A program made the translations under genes and the position numbers. From the NCBI GenBank assembly GCA_021817755.1, contig JAKAGC010000256.1, positions 1 through 6,174 of the forward strand: a stretch of 6,174 nt of DNA. Reading direction: 5' to 3'. The notes under the pieces are model-generated. The model was not told where the DNA came from and did not search any database. It worked only from the letters and a program-made list of their open reading frames with translations. The stretch is from Acidobacteriota bacterium (lineage in GTDB: Bacteria; Acidobacteriota; Aminicenantia; UBA2199). Below, piece after piece: positions 5,285-6,174 of the stretch (the first letter of the stretch is position 1; each line of letters begins with the position of its first letter).

Positions 5285-6174
5285 TTATTGTTCCAGCGGA
5301 TGTTGACGCGGATTAAAAATTCCAGTACGAACAAGTTCTTCTATGCGGTACGTCCCAAGTTTTCGTACTTTTAAAAATCCATCCCACGCTGCTTCCGCCA
5401 GTCGTCCATTATCTCTGAGATCAAACAGCCATTGATCCACATAACGAATATCACCCGGAGGAGTCAGGCCCGCATGAATTTCTTGAAGCCAACGCTTATT
5501 CAATTTTTCATGAGTGCCGATCGGTGGTGCAATCAGAATTGGAATCCCCAGTCCACAGTAAAAAGAGAGTTCGCTCGGTTTGGTCCATAATACATCAGTC
5601 TCTCTCAGGGCGTTGTTAAACCGTTCAAGGTATTTATAAATATCCAGATCGAAAATGATTGTAATACCCCTCCCATAATACTGCGTTAATTCCAATTCAT
5701 TTATATATCCCAGTATTTTCTCAAATACATGTTTCTGAATTCCCGCAGACAATTGAATCCGAATTTTTCCTTCCCGTATTTTTTCTTTCAAACTGGCAAG
5801 AATCGTCCGGATCATATCGACCTGAGCCCCTGCCCCACCAACCGCAAACATCAGAGTGAAATAATCCGGTGGTGCCGGAGGCATCTCTTTTTTATCCAAC
5901 CAATAATACACAGATTGCCTGTGAAAAGAAAAGAACTTTTCCGTCGGGTCCAATCGAAGCAATCTATTCCACAAATCTTCTTTAAGTATTTCAAGATTTT
6001 CAAGGCTGCCGATATTCTCTTTCGGCAAAGGAAAACCTGTAAGGTAAATGTTTTCTTCCGGAACACCATAGGTAAGCAGTCTTTTTTTAACCTGTGTACA
6101 GGGTGCCAGATATTTAATGTGACTCGTTGAAGGTTCAGGGGGAACCCATACCCTGTTAAAATCCGTGTCGCATA
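5285..6174 (-). CDS. GT-B-fold glycosyltransferase, MurG/MGDG-synthase-like (N-terminus beyond window)
   Basis: The frame is open from the stop (TAA, 5285-5287) to the window edge, so 295 C-terminal residues are visible and the start lies outside. A TTG at 6028 is internal: the residues before it are clearly coding (APCTQVKKRLLTYGVPEENI, then YLTGFPLP), the usual interdomain segment of GT28-like enzymes. Next comes FAVGGAGAQ (GGAGAQ at 5839-5822), the glycine-rich loop opening the C-terminal Rossmann domain. Then follows ALRETDVLWTKPSELSFYCGLGIPILIAPPIGTHE-type sequence (about 5611-5509), the nucleotide-sugar-binding region with its KPSE motif. Such enzymes move a sugar from a nucleotide donor to a lipid or similar acceptor at the membrane. 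Acceptor and donor cannot be told. arsC follows after 89 bp without a clear terminator. The fold is fairly sure; MurG itself is unlikely given the divergent sequence and the setting. Confidence 0.75.
   Translation of the reverse strand, partial: CDTDFNRVWVPPEPSTSHIKYLAPCTQVKKRLLTYGVPEENIYLTGFPLPKENIGSLENLEILKEDLWNRLLRLDPTEKFFSFHRQSVYYWLDKKEMPPAPPDYFTLMFAVGGAGAQVDMIRTILASLKEKIREGKIRIQLSAGIQKHVFEKILGYINELELTQYYGRGITIIFDLDIYKYLERFNNALRETDVLWTKPSELSFYCGLGIPILIAPPIGTHEKLNKRWLQEIHAGLTPPGDIRYVDQWLFDLRDNGRLAEAAWDGFLKVRKLGTYRIEELVRTGIFNPRQHPLEQ

Noticed and set aside
6026..6028. TTG as the start of the glycosyltransferase
   Set aside because: The same frame stays open to the window edge, and the upstream residues match the conserved interdomain region of the family, so the gene is truncated by the window rather than starting here.
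5729..6130. Plus-strand open frame opposite the glycosyltransferase, and a second minus frame at 5851-6069
   Set aside because: Both lie over clear glycosyltransferase coding sequence in another frame and show no features of their own.

Overview
The window looks like chromosomal DNA from an A+T-rich, Gram-negative bacterium. It encodes a signal-peptide beta-barrel protein ending in an aromatic residue (an outer-membrane porin), and most genes have clear Shine-Dalgarno (SD) sites such as GGAGGA, AAAGGAGA and AGGAGAG. That SD use argues against typical Bacteroidota, but nothing here fixes the phylum. All six supported protein genes lie on the minus strand, so the locus reads from right to left.

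In transcription order: (i) 6174-5285, the C-terminal part of a GT-B-fold (MurG / MGDG-synthase-like) glycosyltransferase, cut by the window edge; (ii) 5195-4746, arsC, a thioredoxin-type arsenate reductase of the low-molecular-weight phosphatase fold; (iii) 4594-3539, a cytoplasmic calcineurin-like metallophosphoesterase of the LpxH/PlcP kind; (iv) 3385-2363, an OprP/OprO-type phosphate-selective porin; (v) 2330-1509, pstS, a periplasmic phosphate-binding protein, 32 bp after the porin and followed by a strong intrinsic terminator; (vi) 675-13, a small exported protein of unknown function. About 830 bp between pstS and (vi) hold no convincing protein gene. That stretch has several hairpins, including a plus-strand terminator-like structure whose inner loop shows CCUCCUUU, the anti-SD sequence, in a context resembling the 16S rRNA 3' tail.

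The most interesting signal is regulatory. The promoters of the porin-pstS operon and of the metallophosphoesterase share one architecture: three TT(A/C)Ann-type hexamers spaced exactly 11 bp apart, then 9 bp, then a TATTCT/TATACT -10 box. This is the pattern expected of PhoB/PhoP/SphR boxes. A two-repeat version precedes arsC. The window therefore reads as a phosphate-starvation locus: a porin and binding protein capture phosphate, ArsC deals with arsenate that enters by the same route, and the metallophosphoesterase may recover phosphate internally, possibly from phospholipid as PlcP does. The neighbouring glycosyltransferase could make a replacement glycolipid. The regulon and lipid-remodelling parts are inference.
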